64,000 nt of DNA from Methanoregula sp. Its GTDB lineage: Archaea; Halobacteriota; Methanomicrobia; Methanomicrobiales; Methanospirillaceae. The DNA is taken from the NCBI RefSeq assembly GCF_023227875.1, contig NZ_JALOCH010000001.1, positions 248,001 to 312,000 of the forward strand, written 5' to 3'. Shown here piece by piece: positions 26,124-34,976 of this stretch. The number at the start of each line of letters is the position of its first letter. The stretch's first letter is position 1. A model generated the notes under the pieces. The model did no database searches. It was not told the origin of the DNA and was given only the letters and a program-made list of their open reading frames with translations. Made by a program: the position numbers and the translations under genes.

Positions 26124-27295
26124 GAAAACACCTGCTTGTGCAATGAGCGTTGACTAGATGGAAAAATTGAGTAAAATTTTCCCCCGTTCTCAATGAACTT
26201 CCGGAAATTAGCAATCACCTTATCTTCATTCAACGGATTCAAGCTCAATATGCAAAGTGAATAATTACCATTCATAAGAGCGGACGAAGATACGATGGGT
26301 AATTTCGAACCCGGCATAAATAATCCCTGTTTATTAGGGTCATCATCAATAATACAGTCAATAAAGTCCTGCAACTGAAATAACCATACAAACGTACATG
26401 CAAGATGACCTGCTCCGAAAAATGCGATTTTACCATTATTTCTCCGGTGATGCGCGAAAAAAGAATAAAAATTTTTACGGTATTCGCCAAATTTTTGCGC
26501 AAACATCTCTCCCCGTAATAATTCTGTTTTCAGGATCGGAGCAGGCATTACCGGATTAAAATTATTTATGGGTCGTGTAATTGCAATAAGTGAATTTTCA
26601 AAGGGGTACTGGATATTTTCGAATCTGATAATTTGTAATCCACACGCAGCCAGTAAAAATTTGAAGGTCTCCGGTGTGAAATAATATAAGTGTTCCTCCC
26701 AAATCGTAGTATAATCATTTTGTTCTAAAGATCTTGTGCAATCAGGAACCTCAAATATAATAAACGCATTTTTTGCAACAAGTGTCTTCAATGAGTTGAT
26801 GAACTCATCCAAATTATAAACATGTTCTAGGATATGTCTAGCAATCAAAATCTCCGCTTTTCCATATTTTTGAGTGATTTTTTTAGCTGTATCTGTTGTT
26901 AAAGCTGACTGAATACTTTCAATGCCAGCACCATTGTAGTGGATATTTAAATCCTGATTGGGATCAAGTCTCCATGTCTCAAAACGACGGGATCTAAACC
27001 GATGAAGTGTGGTGTCATCTTTGAATGATAACCCACCTATTTTTGAATTCTCTGATACGCCCTCTAAATCACATACAAAATTTACGAGGTAGTCAAGATG
27101 GCCCTCCGGCTCTCGATAGGTTATCCAGTCATATCTGGGTTTCAATTCTTCATTTGGAAACGGCGTCATTAATTTGATTAATCCACTTTTTTGACATTGG
27201 CCAAGAACTAAATGATATAATTTTTCAAAGTCAGTTGAATTGCAGAGATACCGGTTTGATATCGGTTGCATCCCTACATCTAGCAGCGGTTTCAC
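26120..27295 (-). CDS. SAM-dependent C-methyltransferase-like protein with altered N-terminus
   Basis: 391 residues from a GTG at 27295. The C-terminal GKIAFFGAGHLACTFVWLFQ...IDDDPNKQGLFMPGSKLPIV matches the C-terminal domain of sugar C-methyltransferases, and the middle has ARHILEHVYNLDEFINSL and FEVPD. Family members usually start with a zinc domain (CxxCx...LDLGxxPxxN). Here only LLDVGMQPISNRYL remains after the start, and the SAM loop reads GLSFKDDT where GSNDG is usual. The frame is open upstream without an ATG. It may have a rare start codon, or be a remodelled copy. Confidence 0.7.
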   Translation of the reverse strand: MKPLLDVGMQPISNRYLCNSTDFEKLYHLVLGQCQKSGLIKLMTPFPNEELKPRYDWITYREPEGHLDYLVNFVCDLEGVSENSKIGGLSFKDDTTLHRFRSRRFETWRLDPNQDLNIHYNGAGIESIQSALTTDTAKKITQKYGKAEILIARHILEHVYNLDEFINSLKTLVAKNAFIIFEVPDCTRSLEQNDYTTIWEEHLYYFTPETFKFLLAACGLQIIRFENIQYPFENSLIAITRPINNFNPVMPAPILKTELLRGEMFAQKFGEYRKNFYSFFAHHRRNNGKIAFFGAGHLACTFVWLFQLQDFIDCIIDDDPNKQGLFMPGSKLPIVSSSALMNGNYSLCILSLNPLNEDKVIANFRKFIENGGKFYSIFPSSQRSLHKQVFS

Positions 27296-27324
27296 GATAT
27301 CTTTAGAACAATTACCTGATGAAA

Positions 27325-28200
27325 TTATAATCCCCTCTTCTGCTGTTCTTTTTTTACTATTTCCCCCAATCCCTCATCCAATTCTGTAAAGTGAAATTCT
27401 GGAAAAGTTTTCCGGAGTAAATCGTTTGAGAACCGGTTATCGACTTTATCCTTCGTGCGTTCCCTGTATGTGATCGTTGGTGTTTTTCCTGTCAGCGATA
27501 TAAGTCTATCAAGTACGTATTGAAATGAGTGACTCTTCCCATTGACAGGATTCAACACACCATTAAACTTGGATTGAACAACGCCATACACAATGCGTGC
27601 AATATCCTTGATGTACAGGAATTCACGGAGTTCGGAACCGTTTCCCCAGATGATAATTTCTTTATCATTCATAATATTATCCAAAAAATATGATGGTCCG
27701 TATCCGTTTGAAAGATCCCCGTTTCCATAAATAAGCGGTGGGCGGAGTATCGCAAGTGAAGTTGACCCTGATTGAAATGTAGTTGATAATAGCCTTTCAG
27801 AAGTAAATTTTGCTATCCCATAAAATGAACGGGGATTAACCTGTGTATTTTCTGTAATTTGCATATTGTGAATGTCTTCTCCATAGACCGCGGCCGAACT
27901 AAAATAAACGAACTGTCTCAACGGCCTCTGTTGTACCATTTCACAAACATTTTCAATCATGCTCATATTTTGCATGTATATCTCCAGATTATCCCCGAGT
28001 TGCTTTTTAATTGCTGCCAGCATTATTACCGTGGTATCGGGAGAAAGATAATCAATTATCCGTCGGGAACTATCGCGGTCACAAAGATCGATTTCAGGAC
28101 GGGATAGTCCAATAATCTCTATATCAGGGGCCTGTGAATTGAAATACTCAGTAATCTGATGTCCAATGAATCCGTTATGCCCAAGAATTACAACTTTCAT
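27325..28200 (-). CDS. NAD-dependent epimerase/dehydratase
   Basis: 291 residues of the extended SDR family. The Rossmann motif is VVILGHNGFIGHQI, a YFSSAAVYG strand follows, and YGIAK supplies the Tyr/Lys pair; RPPLIYGNGDLSNGYGPSYFL and WGNGSELREFLYIKD are typical of GalE-like sugar-nucleotide enzymes. It lies 29 bases before the methyltransferase on the same strand and probably modifies the same sugar. Which epimerisation or reduction it performs is not visible. Confidence 0.8.
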   Translation of the reverse strand: MKVVILGHNGFIGHQITEYFNSQAPDIEIIGLSRPEIDLCDRDSSRRIIDYLSPDTTVIMLAAIKKQLGDNLEIYMQNMSMIENVCEMVQQRPLRQFVYFSSAAVYGEDIHNMQITENTQVNPRSFYGIAKFTSERLLSTTFQSGSTSLAILRPPLIYGNGDLSNGYGPSYFLDNIMNDKEIIIWGNGSELREFLYIKDIARIVYGVVQSKFNGVLNPVNGKSHSFQYVLDRLISLTGKTPTITYRERTKDKVDNRFSNDLLRKTFPEFHFTELDEGLGEIVKKEQQKRGL

Positions 28201-28434
28201 CAGATCACGGATTTATCAAGTCATATTCATCGTCGATGCTTCTAATTTCTTTTTCAAAGTCCTTTCATCATCCCTTCATATATTACATTCCGATAACTTC
28301 AGAATTCCTCGTTCATTGGTTATTCTATCAAATTATGATAGAAACACGAATTACAATTATATCCCTTTTTAAATGAATATTTCAACTATATCATTAGTAC
28401 TCTTTTTGAAGATTCCTGCAATATCATTCAATTG

Positions 28435-29484
28435 TTACACCATCGTGATTAAAATCCTCCCAGAAGTCCCGCTTTTCATCAACTGGATAGCTTCGTTGAT
28501 ATCATCTAATTTGAATTCATGTGTAATAAGCCCGTCAAGTTTCAGGATCCCGGCATTGGCAAGCCGGACATACCTTGGAATATCTACCTGAGGGACACAG
28601 CTCCCACCGTGACTTCCTTTCAGGACTTTATTGAAGTGGATCGGGAGGGTGTAGATTGATACATTATCTCCCTTTCGCGGAACCCCGACAAGAATGGTCC
28701 TGCCATCCGGATGTGTCAGATCATACGCCTGTTCAATTATCCGTGAATTTCCTGTAGTATCTATAACGACATCAGGTCCGGAAGCGCCGACAATCTTTTT
28801 GATCTGATCGATAAGATCCGGTGTTTTCGCTGAGTTGAAACAATAGTCTGCTCCCATTTTCCGTGCCATATCCAGTTTGTTATCATGGAGATCAATACTG
28901 ATAATCGGGTGAGCGGAGACCATTTTTGCAGCCTGAACGATATTAAGACCAACTCCCCCCACACCATAGACCACGACGGATTGCCCCATCTTTACCTGGG
29001 CATCGTTATTGATTACTCCAAGAGCGGTCGTTACGGCGCAACCAAAAAGAGGCGCAAGTTTCATATCAAAATCCTTGGGTATCGGAGTGAGACGGTTTTC
29101 CGAAACAACTGCGTATTCATTGAATGTCGTAACCCATCCGGCGTTCAGAGGCTTTCCGTTCCAGTGGTATTTCGGAGTCCCTGACTCGATCCCATTGCTC
29201 TTCCTCCAGTGGAGAACCACGTTATCCCCGGTTTTAACCGTAGTGACGCCCGGGCCTGTTTCCAGCACTACTCCCGAACCTTCATGCCCGAGGAGGTGCG
29301 GGAGAAATTTATCCTGGCCTTTTGCAGCCGATATCTCATTTATCTGAGCCCCGCATATACCGCTGTAGATGATTTTTACCAGGACCTGCCCGCAGGTAAG
29401 CGTATCCGGGAGCTGGACCTCATCAACAACCAGAGGTTTATTTGTCTCTGTCAGTATCGCTGCTTTCATCCGTGAAACTTGCAT
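28435..29484 (-). CDS. Zinc-dependent medium-chain alcohol dehydrogenase
   Basis: About 349 residues. It has SGICGAQI in the catalytic-zinc region, GHEGSGVVLETGPGV, and the nucleotide-binding VVYGVGGVGLNIVQAAK. The structural-zinc cysteines common in MDR enzymes are absent from the loop after residue 90, where KSNGIESGTPKYHWNG is found. The ATG at 29484 has AGGTTGATT before it. It could oxidise or reduce a sugar or polyol for the glycan. Context gives no firm substrate. Confidence 0.82.
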   Translation of the reverse strand: MQVSRMKAAILTETNKPLVVDEVQLPDTLTCGQVLVKIIYSGICGAQINEISAAKGQDKFLPHLLGHEGSGVVLETGPGVTTVKTGDNVVLHWRKSNGIESGTPKYHWNGKPLNAGWVTTFNEYAVVSENRLTPIPKDFDMKLAPLFGCAVTTALGVINNDAQVKMGQSVVVYGVGGVGLNIVQAAKMVSAHPIISIDLHDNKLDMARKMGADYCFNSAKTPDLIDQIKKIVGASGPDVVIDTTGNSRIIEQAYDLTHPDGRTILVGVPRKGDNVSIYTLPIHFNKVLKGSHGGSCVPQVDIPRYVRLANAGILKLDGLITHEFKLDDINEAIQLMKSGTSGRILITMV

Positions 29485-29493
29485 AATCAACCT

Positions 29494-30159
29494 TCATTCA
29501 AAATATATAAATTCGTAATCACCGGTATAACCGAACTCATTGTAGATCCAGATCCATTCATCCAGATCGAAGAGGGACTCTGCAGTCAGGGCCCAGCATT
29601 CAAGGTTGAACATCTCGAGTTCATTCCGGTAACTTTCCACCATGATAAATTTGTTTTTTCCCACCCTTTCAATTTCTTGAAGTGCAACCTTGAGTTCAAA
29701 AAATCTCAAGTTATGGAGGGTGGCAAGAGAGATCACCAGGTCAAATTCATTGTCTTTGAACGGGTAGGGATCCTGTGCCCGGTGCCGGAAGAGGTGCCCT
29801 TTAAAGTCCGGGTGGCAGTGATCCATCCCATACTGGGAGATATCGAATCCCTGGATCTCCAATCCCGGAATCAGGAGTTGCAGTTCGTACAGGAGGTAGC
29901 TTTTCCCGCACCCGACGTCCAGAACCTTGTCACCGGCCTTGAGATGATATCGTTCAATAATCTTTTCCGCAACAGGTTTCCAGTATCCCGGACGATAGCT
30001 GTAGCCTCCGTAGCCATACCGCCGATCCCCGTCCCAGTATTCATATCCGTACTCTTTTGCCTTTTGCATACAATGGACTTTGTCGTCCACCATTCTGGCC
30101 AGATAATCCCGTTTTGTCCTTGTGTGCAGAGGTGTCACAAAGTTCAATAATTGTCCCAT
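29494..30159 (-). CDS. Class I SAM-dependent methyltransferase
   Basis: 221 residues. The SAM motif is KVLDVGCGKSYLLYEL, with an acidic residue in IQGFDISQYG and FDLVISLATLHNL as motif IV. The N-terminus has a tyrosine-rich stretch (YGYEYWDGDRRYGYGGYSYR) that I do not know from other families. It ends nine bases before the alcohol dehydrogenase start, so they form one transcript. Its acceptor may be a sugar; not determined. Confidence 0.8.
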   Translation of the reverse strand: MGQLLNFVTPLHTRTKRDYLARMVDDKVHCMQKAKEYGYEYWDGDRRYGYGGYSYRPGYWKPVAEKIIERYHLKAGDKVLDVGCGKSYLLYELQLLIPGLEIQGFDISQYGMDHCHPDFKGHLFRHRAQDPYPFKDNEFDLVISLATLHNLRFFELKVALQEIERVGKNKFIMVESYRNELEMFNLECWALTAESLFDLDEWIWIYNEFGYTGDYEFIYFE

Positions 30160-30226
30160 ACGTGCCCCTTTTCTCTTGATCTAATATTATTTCTATTCAT
30201 TAGTGAATAAGATAATTGAGGATTTT

Positions 30227-30343
30227 TTAAAAAGTCTTGAGATCAGATATGCTCTCAATCAGAACATCGCAGTAACTGCGTGACCGGAATTCACCAGCAT
30301 TCAGTATATCGTAATCACGGTGCGAGGTAAGTAGAATATTCAT
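30227..30343 (-). pseudogene. 38-codon open frame, probable gene remnant
   Basis: An ATG at 30343, five bases after the kinase-like gene's stop, opens 38 codons beginning MNILLTSHRDYDIL. That is the pattern of a first beta strand of a Rossmann or GT-B domain, then the frame stops. It looks like the truncated start of a glycan enzyme, though a real small protein cannot be excluded. Confidence 0.35.
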
Positions 30344-30348
30344 CTGCC

Positions 30349-31389
30349 TTAAATCATTGTATTGGCCATTTTGAACATATTCTTCGCTTTTTTGAGTTGT
30401 TTCCCTTTTATCTCATTCATATCCAGATCGCTGTTTGCAAATATTCTCCGGGCCCTCCCTACGGGAAGGAACTCGTTGAGAATTATACAGCACCATTTGA
30501 TTGTGTGAACCGGTAGAAGCATCTTCAGTCTTCGGTAGTGGGACCCGGGATTGTCCAGGGAGTCCAGTACACGGGCCGAGAACATCGGGAGATATGAATG
30601 GGGTACTGGCACTTCCGGCTGACAAAAGAAATCACAAATCATTTTCACTGGATCATCGAGTCCTGCATACTCGAAATCAATGAAAAATACTGTGCCCGCA
30701 TCAGTCTGGATTGCATTATGAAATCCAAAGTCTGAAGGGGAGATACAGATATCCCTTTTCTTCAGGCAGTCATCAAGGCCGGACAGTCCTTGTTTTTCCT
30801 GTTCCAGGATATCCTTGCGGACGTTTTCCCACCGGGGAATGAGTTCATTTCTGACAAAGTGAATGGCGGACCTGTCAATCTCTGATCCGGTATCCATCTG
30901 CAGAAGTCTGTCGATCCTTCTGTTCACGCATTCCAGATGATCTCTCATTGAAAAACAGGACTCCGCTGCCGGTAAGAGATTTTTGGGCGTGCCGGAATCA
31001 TAATTTTTATTAATGGCCTCGAAAAAATCCAGTGCCTGTGTGATATGGTTCCCACTCAGGTGTTCTGTTGGGACCTTGTGGCCATGAATGTATTCATAAA
31101 CCGCGATTCCTCTGTCAGGATCGCAGATAATCGGCTTTGGCACACAGGATATCCCGGCATCTGCCGCATACTCAAGAAAGGTCCATTCTGCCCGGCAACG
31201 ATCCCGGGGATCAGCTGCATGCCGGAAATAGTGCTTCATCACATATTTCGGGATCCCATTCATTTCAAGAATGAATACCTTGTTGTTGCCGCCGCCGCTC
31301 TTGGGGTAAATCACAAGGTTATCAGGACAGTCAATACCGGATAATAACTCCCGTGAAAGAGAGTGGAGGTCTTCTTCAGGGTTATCCAT
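30349..31389 (-). CDS. APH-family (aminoglycoside/choline kinase-like) phosphotransferase
   Basis: About 346 residues from ATG 31389, which overlaps the HAD gene stop by eight bases. It has the kinase lysine in YVMKHYF, a PKPIICDPDRGIAVYEYIHG hinge, the catalytic ISPSDFGFHNAIQ (a variant of HGDxxxxN in which Ser-Asp replaces Gly-Asp) and FFIDFEYAGLDDP as the metal aspartate. Such proteins phosphorylate small alcohols or sugars. Paired with the upstream HAD protein it may prepare a sugar phosphate; inference from position. Confidence 0.75.
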   Translation of the reverse strand: MDNPEEDLHSLSRELLSGIDCPDNLVIYPKSGGGNNKVFILEMNGIPKYVMKHYFRHAADPRDRCRAEWTFLEYAADAGISCVPKPIICDPDRGIAVYEYIHGHKVPTEHLSGNHITQALDFFEAINKNYDSGTPKNLLPAAESCFSMRDHLECVNRRIDRLLQMDTGSEIDRSAIHFVRNELIPRWENVRKDILEQEKQGLSGLDDCLKKRDICISPSDFGFHNAIQTDAGTVFFIDFEYAGLDDPVKMICDFFCQPEVPVPHSYLPMFSARVLDSLDNPGSHYRRLKMLLPVHTIKWCCIILNEFLPVGRARRIFANSDLDMNEIKGKQLKKAKNMFKMANTMI

Positions 31390-32026
31390 GATGCCTCTCA
31401 ATGATCCCGCATATTTGATCCCAGCTCCCTGCAGTAAAATAGCCGGGGTCCGGCGTACTCTTTCTGTCCGGATCATACAGGATTTTGATTATCCCCTCCA
31501 GAAGATCCGGGTGCAGGAGAACCTCCGCCAGATCATCTATCATAATATCACAACCAAGCTGGTTTATCCGGCCGACCTTCTCTGATCGCGTTGCTTCGAA
31601 AAAGACTCCCTCTACTGCCCCGCGGATATCCATTCCAAAAATCCTGTTTTTTTCCAGCCAGTTGATCGCAGGAGTACGCAGGTTGAATTTTTCACCAACA
31701 ATTGAGTCCTGGGTCTTATGGCTGATGATAAAAATCTTCCAGCCATTTTCATAACAGAGATCGGAGAACGGTGAAAATCCATCCATTACTTTTGCGTTCC
31801 GAATGTATTCCCCATACACGAGCCCCTGAATTTTGATCCAGTCGTCTTCCCGCCCAATTCCGATGAGATACTCACGGATGGTTTTTTTACTGAACCCGGC
31901 ATTATCCGGCAAGACACCCAGTGACAATCCCGCCTCGTAAAAAAGATCGCTGTAATTAATGATAGTGTTATCAAAATCAATGCCGATAATCATATCCACA
32001 TCATTCAGTTTCAGGGATCGTTTCAT
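31382..32026 (-). CDS. HAD-like hydrolase
   Basis: 214 residues. IIGIDFDNTIINY is HAD motif I with DxD-type aspartates, IFIISHKT motif II, and IMIDDLAEVLLHPDL motif IV. ATG 32026 has GGTTGA upstream; an internal ATG at 31993 is also possible. It lies between the split transketolase and the APH-like kinase on one strand. It could be a phosphatase on a sugar phosphate; a specific substrate cannot be named. Confidence 0.78.
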   Translation of the reverse strand: MKRSLKLNDVDMIIGIDFDNTIINYSDLFYEAGLSLGVLPDNAGFSKKTIREYLIGIGREDDWIKIQGLVYGEYIRNAKVMDGFSPFSDLCYENGWKIFIISHKTQDSIVGEKFNLRTPAINWLEKNRIFGMDIRGAVEGVFFEATRSEKVGRINQLGCDIMIDDLAEVLLHPDLLEGIIKILYDPDRKSTPDPGYFTAGSWDQICGIIERHHG

Positions 32027-32067
32027 CAATTCAACCGGGAGCTCTGCGATAGCACGTTATTCATGAT

Positions 32068-33012
32068 TTAATGAAGGTATTGATGTACTTTCTGATACTG
32101 CTTATGGATTGTTTCTGCAAGTTTTTCTGGGGAGAGTGCATAAGCCTCCCGAGCATTTTTCTGGTTTATTGCATAATGTAAAAATTCATCCGGTATTCCG
32201 ATTCTTAAAAGATGACCTTTTTGGGGAAGAGGCTGATCGCTGATCCATTCGGCAACTGCGGATCCAAGACCTCCGATGAGACTATGTTCTTCGACTGTCA
32301 CGACAAGAAGATAGTCAGAGAATGCTGCCTCGAGAAGCTCGGTATCCAGTGGCTTGACAGTATGATAACTGACTACGCGGATTTTTAGACCGTATTCCCT
32401 GAGAAGGTGAGCCGCTGCAATAACATTCGGCATTATTGTTCCTGTCCCAAGAATGCAGATATCCGTGCCCTCTTCAATGGTTATCCCTTTCCCAATGACA
32501 AAGTCAGGTAATTGTTGATGTATCACCGGTTCATTTTTCTTCCCAATGCGGATATACACGGGACCTTCTTTCTGAAGAGCAGCTTTTATGGCAGCCCGTG
32601 TCTCAACGGCATCCGCTGGACAGATAACCGTCATGTTGGGGAGGGCCCGGGTGATCGCCAGATCTTCACAGATATAATGGGTGGGTCCAAGCGGCGAATA
32701 AGTGAGACCGCCCCCGAGACCAATGATCACGACAGGAAGGTTCTGAAACGCCAGGTCAACCCGTATCTGTTCGAAAGGCCGGCCGACATCGAATGCCGAG
32801 AACGTATAGACAAAGGGACGGAACCCGCTCATCGCAAGTCCCGCAGCAACACTGATCATATTTGATTCGGCGATACCGCAATTGAAAAAACGCGTGGGAT
32901 ACAGTTCTTTGAACCGATCAAACATATGGTTGCCGATATCTGCCATAAGAAGGACGATGCGGGGATCTGAACCGGCAAGATTTGTCAATTCCGATGAAAA
33001 TGTATCTCTCAT
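32068..33012 (-). CDS. tktB: Transketolase, C-terminal subunit
   Basis: 314 residues covering the pyrimidine-binding and C-terminal domains. It has FFNCGIAESNMISVAAGLAMSGFRPFVYTFSAF with the catalytic glutamate, GPTHYICEDLAI and VTVEEHSLIGGLGSAVAEWI. With the adjacent N-terminal subunit it forms one enzyme; the genes overlap by four bases. It moves two-carbon ketol units and, with a transaldolase, can yield sedoheptulose 7-phosphate. GmhA and the HldE-like gene lie just upstream. Confidence 0.9.
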   Translation of the reverse strand: MRDTFSSELTNLAGSDPRIVLLMADIGNHMFDRFKELYPTRFFNCGIAESNMISVAAGLAMSGFRPFVYTFSAFDVGRPFEQIRVDLAFQNLPVVIIGLGGGLTYSPLGPTHYICEDLAITRALPNMTVICPADAVETRAAIKAALQKEGPVYIRIGKKNEPVIHQQLPDFVIGKGITIEEGTDICILGTGTIMPNVIAAAHLLREYGLKIRVVSYHTVKPLDTELLEAAFSDYLLVVTVEEHSLIGGLGSAVAEWISDQPLPQKGHLLRIGIPDEFLHYAINQKNAREAYALSPEKLAETIHKQYQKVHQYLH

Positions 33013-33845
33013 GGGAACCCCAGTTCCTGATGCGCTTTTTGGACTTCGTCGGCAGTGGGGATGCGGTAATGCCAGTTATTATCGTCTTCCATGAAAGATA
33101 CTCCCCTTCCCTTGAGGGTATGAGCAATGATCGCCACGGGTCGCTCCTGTGATGGGAGTACTGACCGGAAGAGCGTCATCATCGCGCCAATATTATGCCC
33201 ATCCACTTCATACGCTGTCCATCCGAATGCAGAAAACTTCTGCATAAGCGGGGAGAGATTCATGATCTCGTTGCTCCGGCCACATGCCTGCCATTTATTA
33301 TAATCAATGATTACGACCAGGTTTCCAAGATTATGTGCCGGTGCAAAAAGGGCAGACTCCCAGACCGACCCTTCATCGCATTCGCCATCACTCATGAGAA
33401 CAAAAGTCCGGTACGGTTTTCCGGAAATTTTTGCGGCAAGTGCCATACCGCTGCCAATCCCCAGGCCATGTCCAAGTGATCCCGATGTGGCGTCAATACC
33501 GGGAATATTTTTCCACACCGGATGCTCGGTATACTGACTCCGGTCTTTATTGAATGTATCAATCTGTTCACAGGGATAGAAACCACGATGAGCGAGAACG
33601 GTATACAATGCAAGGGCTGCATGCCCTTTACTCAGGATAAACCTGTCGCGGTCCGGCCAGCCCGCGTCTTCCGGATGAACCGACATACAACCAAAATACA
33701 AGGCTACCAGTATGTCAACACAGGAGAGGCAGCCCCCAAGATGCATAGCTTCAGATTTATACGAGGTTTCTATGATCTCAGCCCGTATCTGTCTGGATAG
33801 CAGAGCGAGTGCCAGTTGGTCCGGAATATTTGTATTATCAGTCAT
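33009..33845 (-). CDS. tktA: Transketolase, N-terminal subunit
   Basis: 278 residues, the thiamine-diphosphate-binding half. Motifs include HLGGCLSCVDILVALYFG, DRFILSKGHAALALYTVL, GSLGHGLGIGSGMALAAK and LMSDGECDEGSVWESALFAPAHNLGNLVVIIDYN, the ThDP motif. Separate N and C subunits are usual in archaea. The gene follows a radical SAM gene by eleven bases. Its location inside the heptose block suggests it feeds glycan synthesis, though a housekeeping role is possible. Confidence 0.92.
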   Translation of the reverse strand: MTDNTNIPDQLALALLSRQIRAEIIETSYKSEAMHLGGCLSCVDILVALYFGCMSVHPEDAGWPDRDRFILSKGHAALALYTVLAHRGFYPCEQIDTFNKDRSQYTEHPVWKNIPGIDATSGSLGHGLGIGSGMALAAKISGKPYRTFVLMSDGECDEGSVWESALFAPAHNLGNLVVIIDYNKWQACGRSNEIMNLSPLMQKFSAFGWTAYEVDGHNIGAMMTLFRSVLPSQERPVAIIAHTLKGRGVSFMEDDNNWHYRIPTADEVQKAHQELGFP

Positions 33846-33856
33846 AACGAACTATA

Positions 33857-34909
33857 TTAAATAAAATTTACATGCGGATGAGGATTTTTTAGTTGCGAAA
33901 GATACCGGTTTATTGCGTCCAGCCTGCACCCGTCCCGGCAGTGTTCTATTGTATTTTTCGTCAGTTGCTGTAAAATATGTTTCCTCGTTTTGCCGTTCCA
34001 GATATCGGAAAATGATTCAGTGTTCAGGTTTCCATAACAGAAATCCGGGTTATGATGGAACAGATTACAGGGAATTATTGTGCCATCTGCTTCTACTAGT
34101 GTGAAAAACGGCAACCCGTAACACTCATGATAGTTTCGTTTCGTCATCAATCGATGAGCGGTCTGTGACCGGAAGATCACTTGAAATTCTGGTGTTTCAT
34201 ATCTCCTGATGGTGTCCTCAATACCTTGATATTGTGCATATTCGATAGAATAGCGGTTTTTGCTCAACGGGTGCTGGGAATAGGGTTTGATCTGGACATT
34301 GTCCACACCAATTTCTTTAAAAGCCTCGATGAATGGTATAAGATCGTTAAAATTATCCGGAATCAGTAAGAACTGGACGCCAAGGACGACCGGTAAATGA
34401 TCTCGCTTTTTAATCGCTACAGCATCGCGGACATTTGTTAAAATCCTTTGAAAATCGTATGATCCCCCGCAGTGGATTTTTTTATGAGTGTCAGGTGTAC
34501 CCGCGTCAACACTAAACCGAACCCATGATATCGAGGGGAGTGTCTTTTCCAGTTTTTCCCGGTTGAATAACACGCCATTTGTGGCTATTGCCACATCGAG
34601 ACCCTGTTGTCTGGCATGCGTGATCAAATCACAGATGTCCCGGTGCATCAATGGCTCTCCGTCTCCGGCAAACATCACCGATTTTACACCGCACTCAGCC
34701 ATTTCATGAAGTGCACGTTTCATCACTTCAGTATCAATATCGAGAGGATTTTTTTCGCACCAGTCCAGAGCACAAAAAACACACCGGTGGTTGCAACGGT
34801 TTGTCACCCCGATCTCGACATAGATGGGAAAACAATCTCCTGTTCTGATCCACTCGGAGACTCTTTCGGGGTGATATATCAGTTTATGACTGTCAACCTC
34901 AACTTTCAT
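33857..34909 (-). CDS. Radical SAM protein with SPASM-like C-terminus
   Basis: 350 residues. Cys39, Cys43 and Cys46 (CNHRCVFC) bind the radical SAM cluster; MFAGDGEPLMHRDICDLI follows. The C-terminal region has CYGLPFFTLVEADGTIIPCNLF, FCYGNL and CRDGC, giving several cysteines for an auxiliary cluster. GGAGG lies upstream of the ATG. It is sandwiched between gmhA and transketolase genes. The reaction is unknown; sugar or lipid-head-group modification fits the context. Confidence 0.82.
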   Translation of the reverse strand: MKVEVDSHKLIYHPERVSEWIRTGDCFPIYVEIGVTNRCNHRCVFCALDWCEKNPLDIDTEVMKRALHEMAECGVKSVMFAGDGEPLMHRDICDLITHARQQGLDVAIATNGVLFNREKLEKTLPSISWVRFSVDAGTPDTHKKIHCGGSYDFQRILTNVRDAVAIKKRDHLPVVLGVQFLLIPDNFNDLIPFIEAFKEIGVDNVQIKPYSQHPLSKNRYSIEYAQYQGIEDTIRRYETPEFQVIFRSQTAHRLMTKRNYHECYGLPFFTLVEADGTIIPCNLFHHNPDFCYGNLNTESFSDIWNGKTRKHILQQLTKNTIEHCRDGCRLDAINRYLSQLKNPHPHVNFI

Positions 34910-34976
34910 GAAACCTCCATGAATTAAAGACTGTGATTATTGTACGGATCAAACTTATTTTTAATCGACACCTTAT

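Noticed and set aside
30272..30284. Palindrome CGCAGTAACTGCG
   Set aside because: Six-base arms with one-base spacer, too small to interpret and located in the putative gene remnant.
32068..33845. Reading the split transketolase as a 1-deoxyxylulose 5-phosphate synthase
   Set aside because: Separate N and C subunits and the overall motifs fit archaeal transketolase; archaea make isoprenoids by the mevalonate route.
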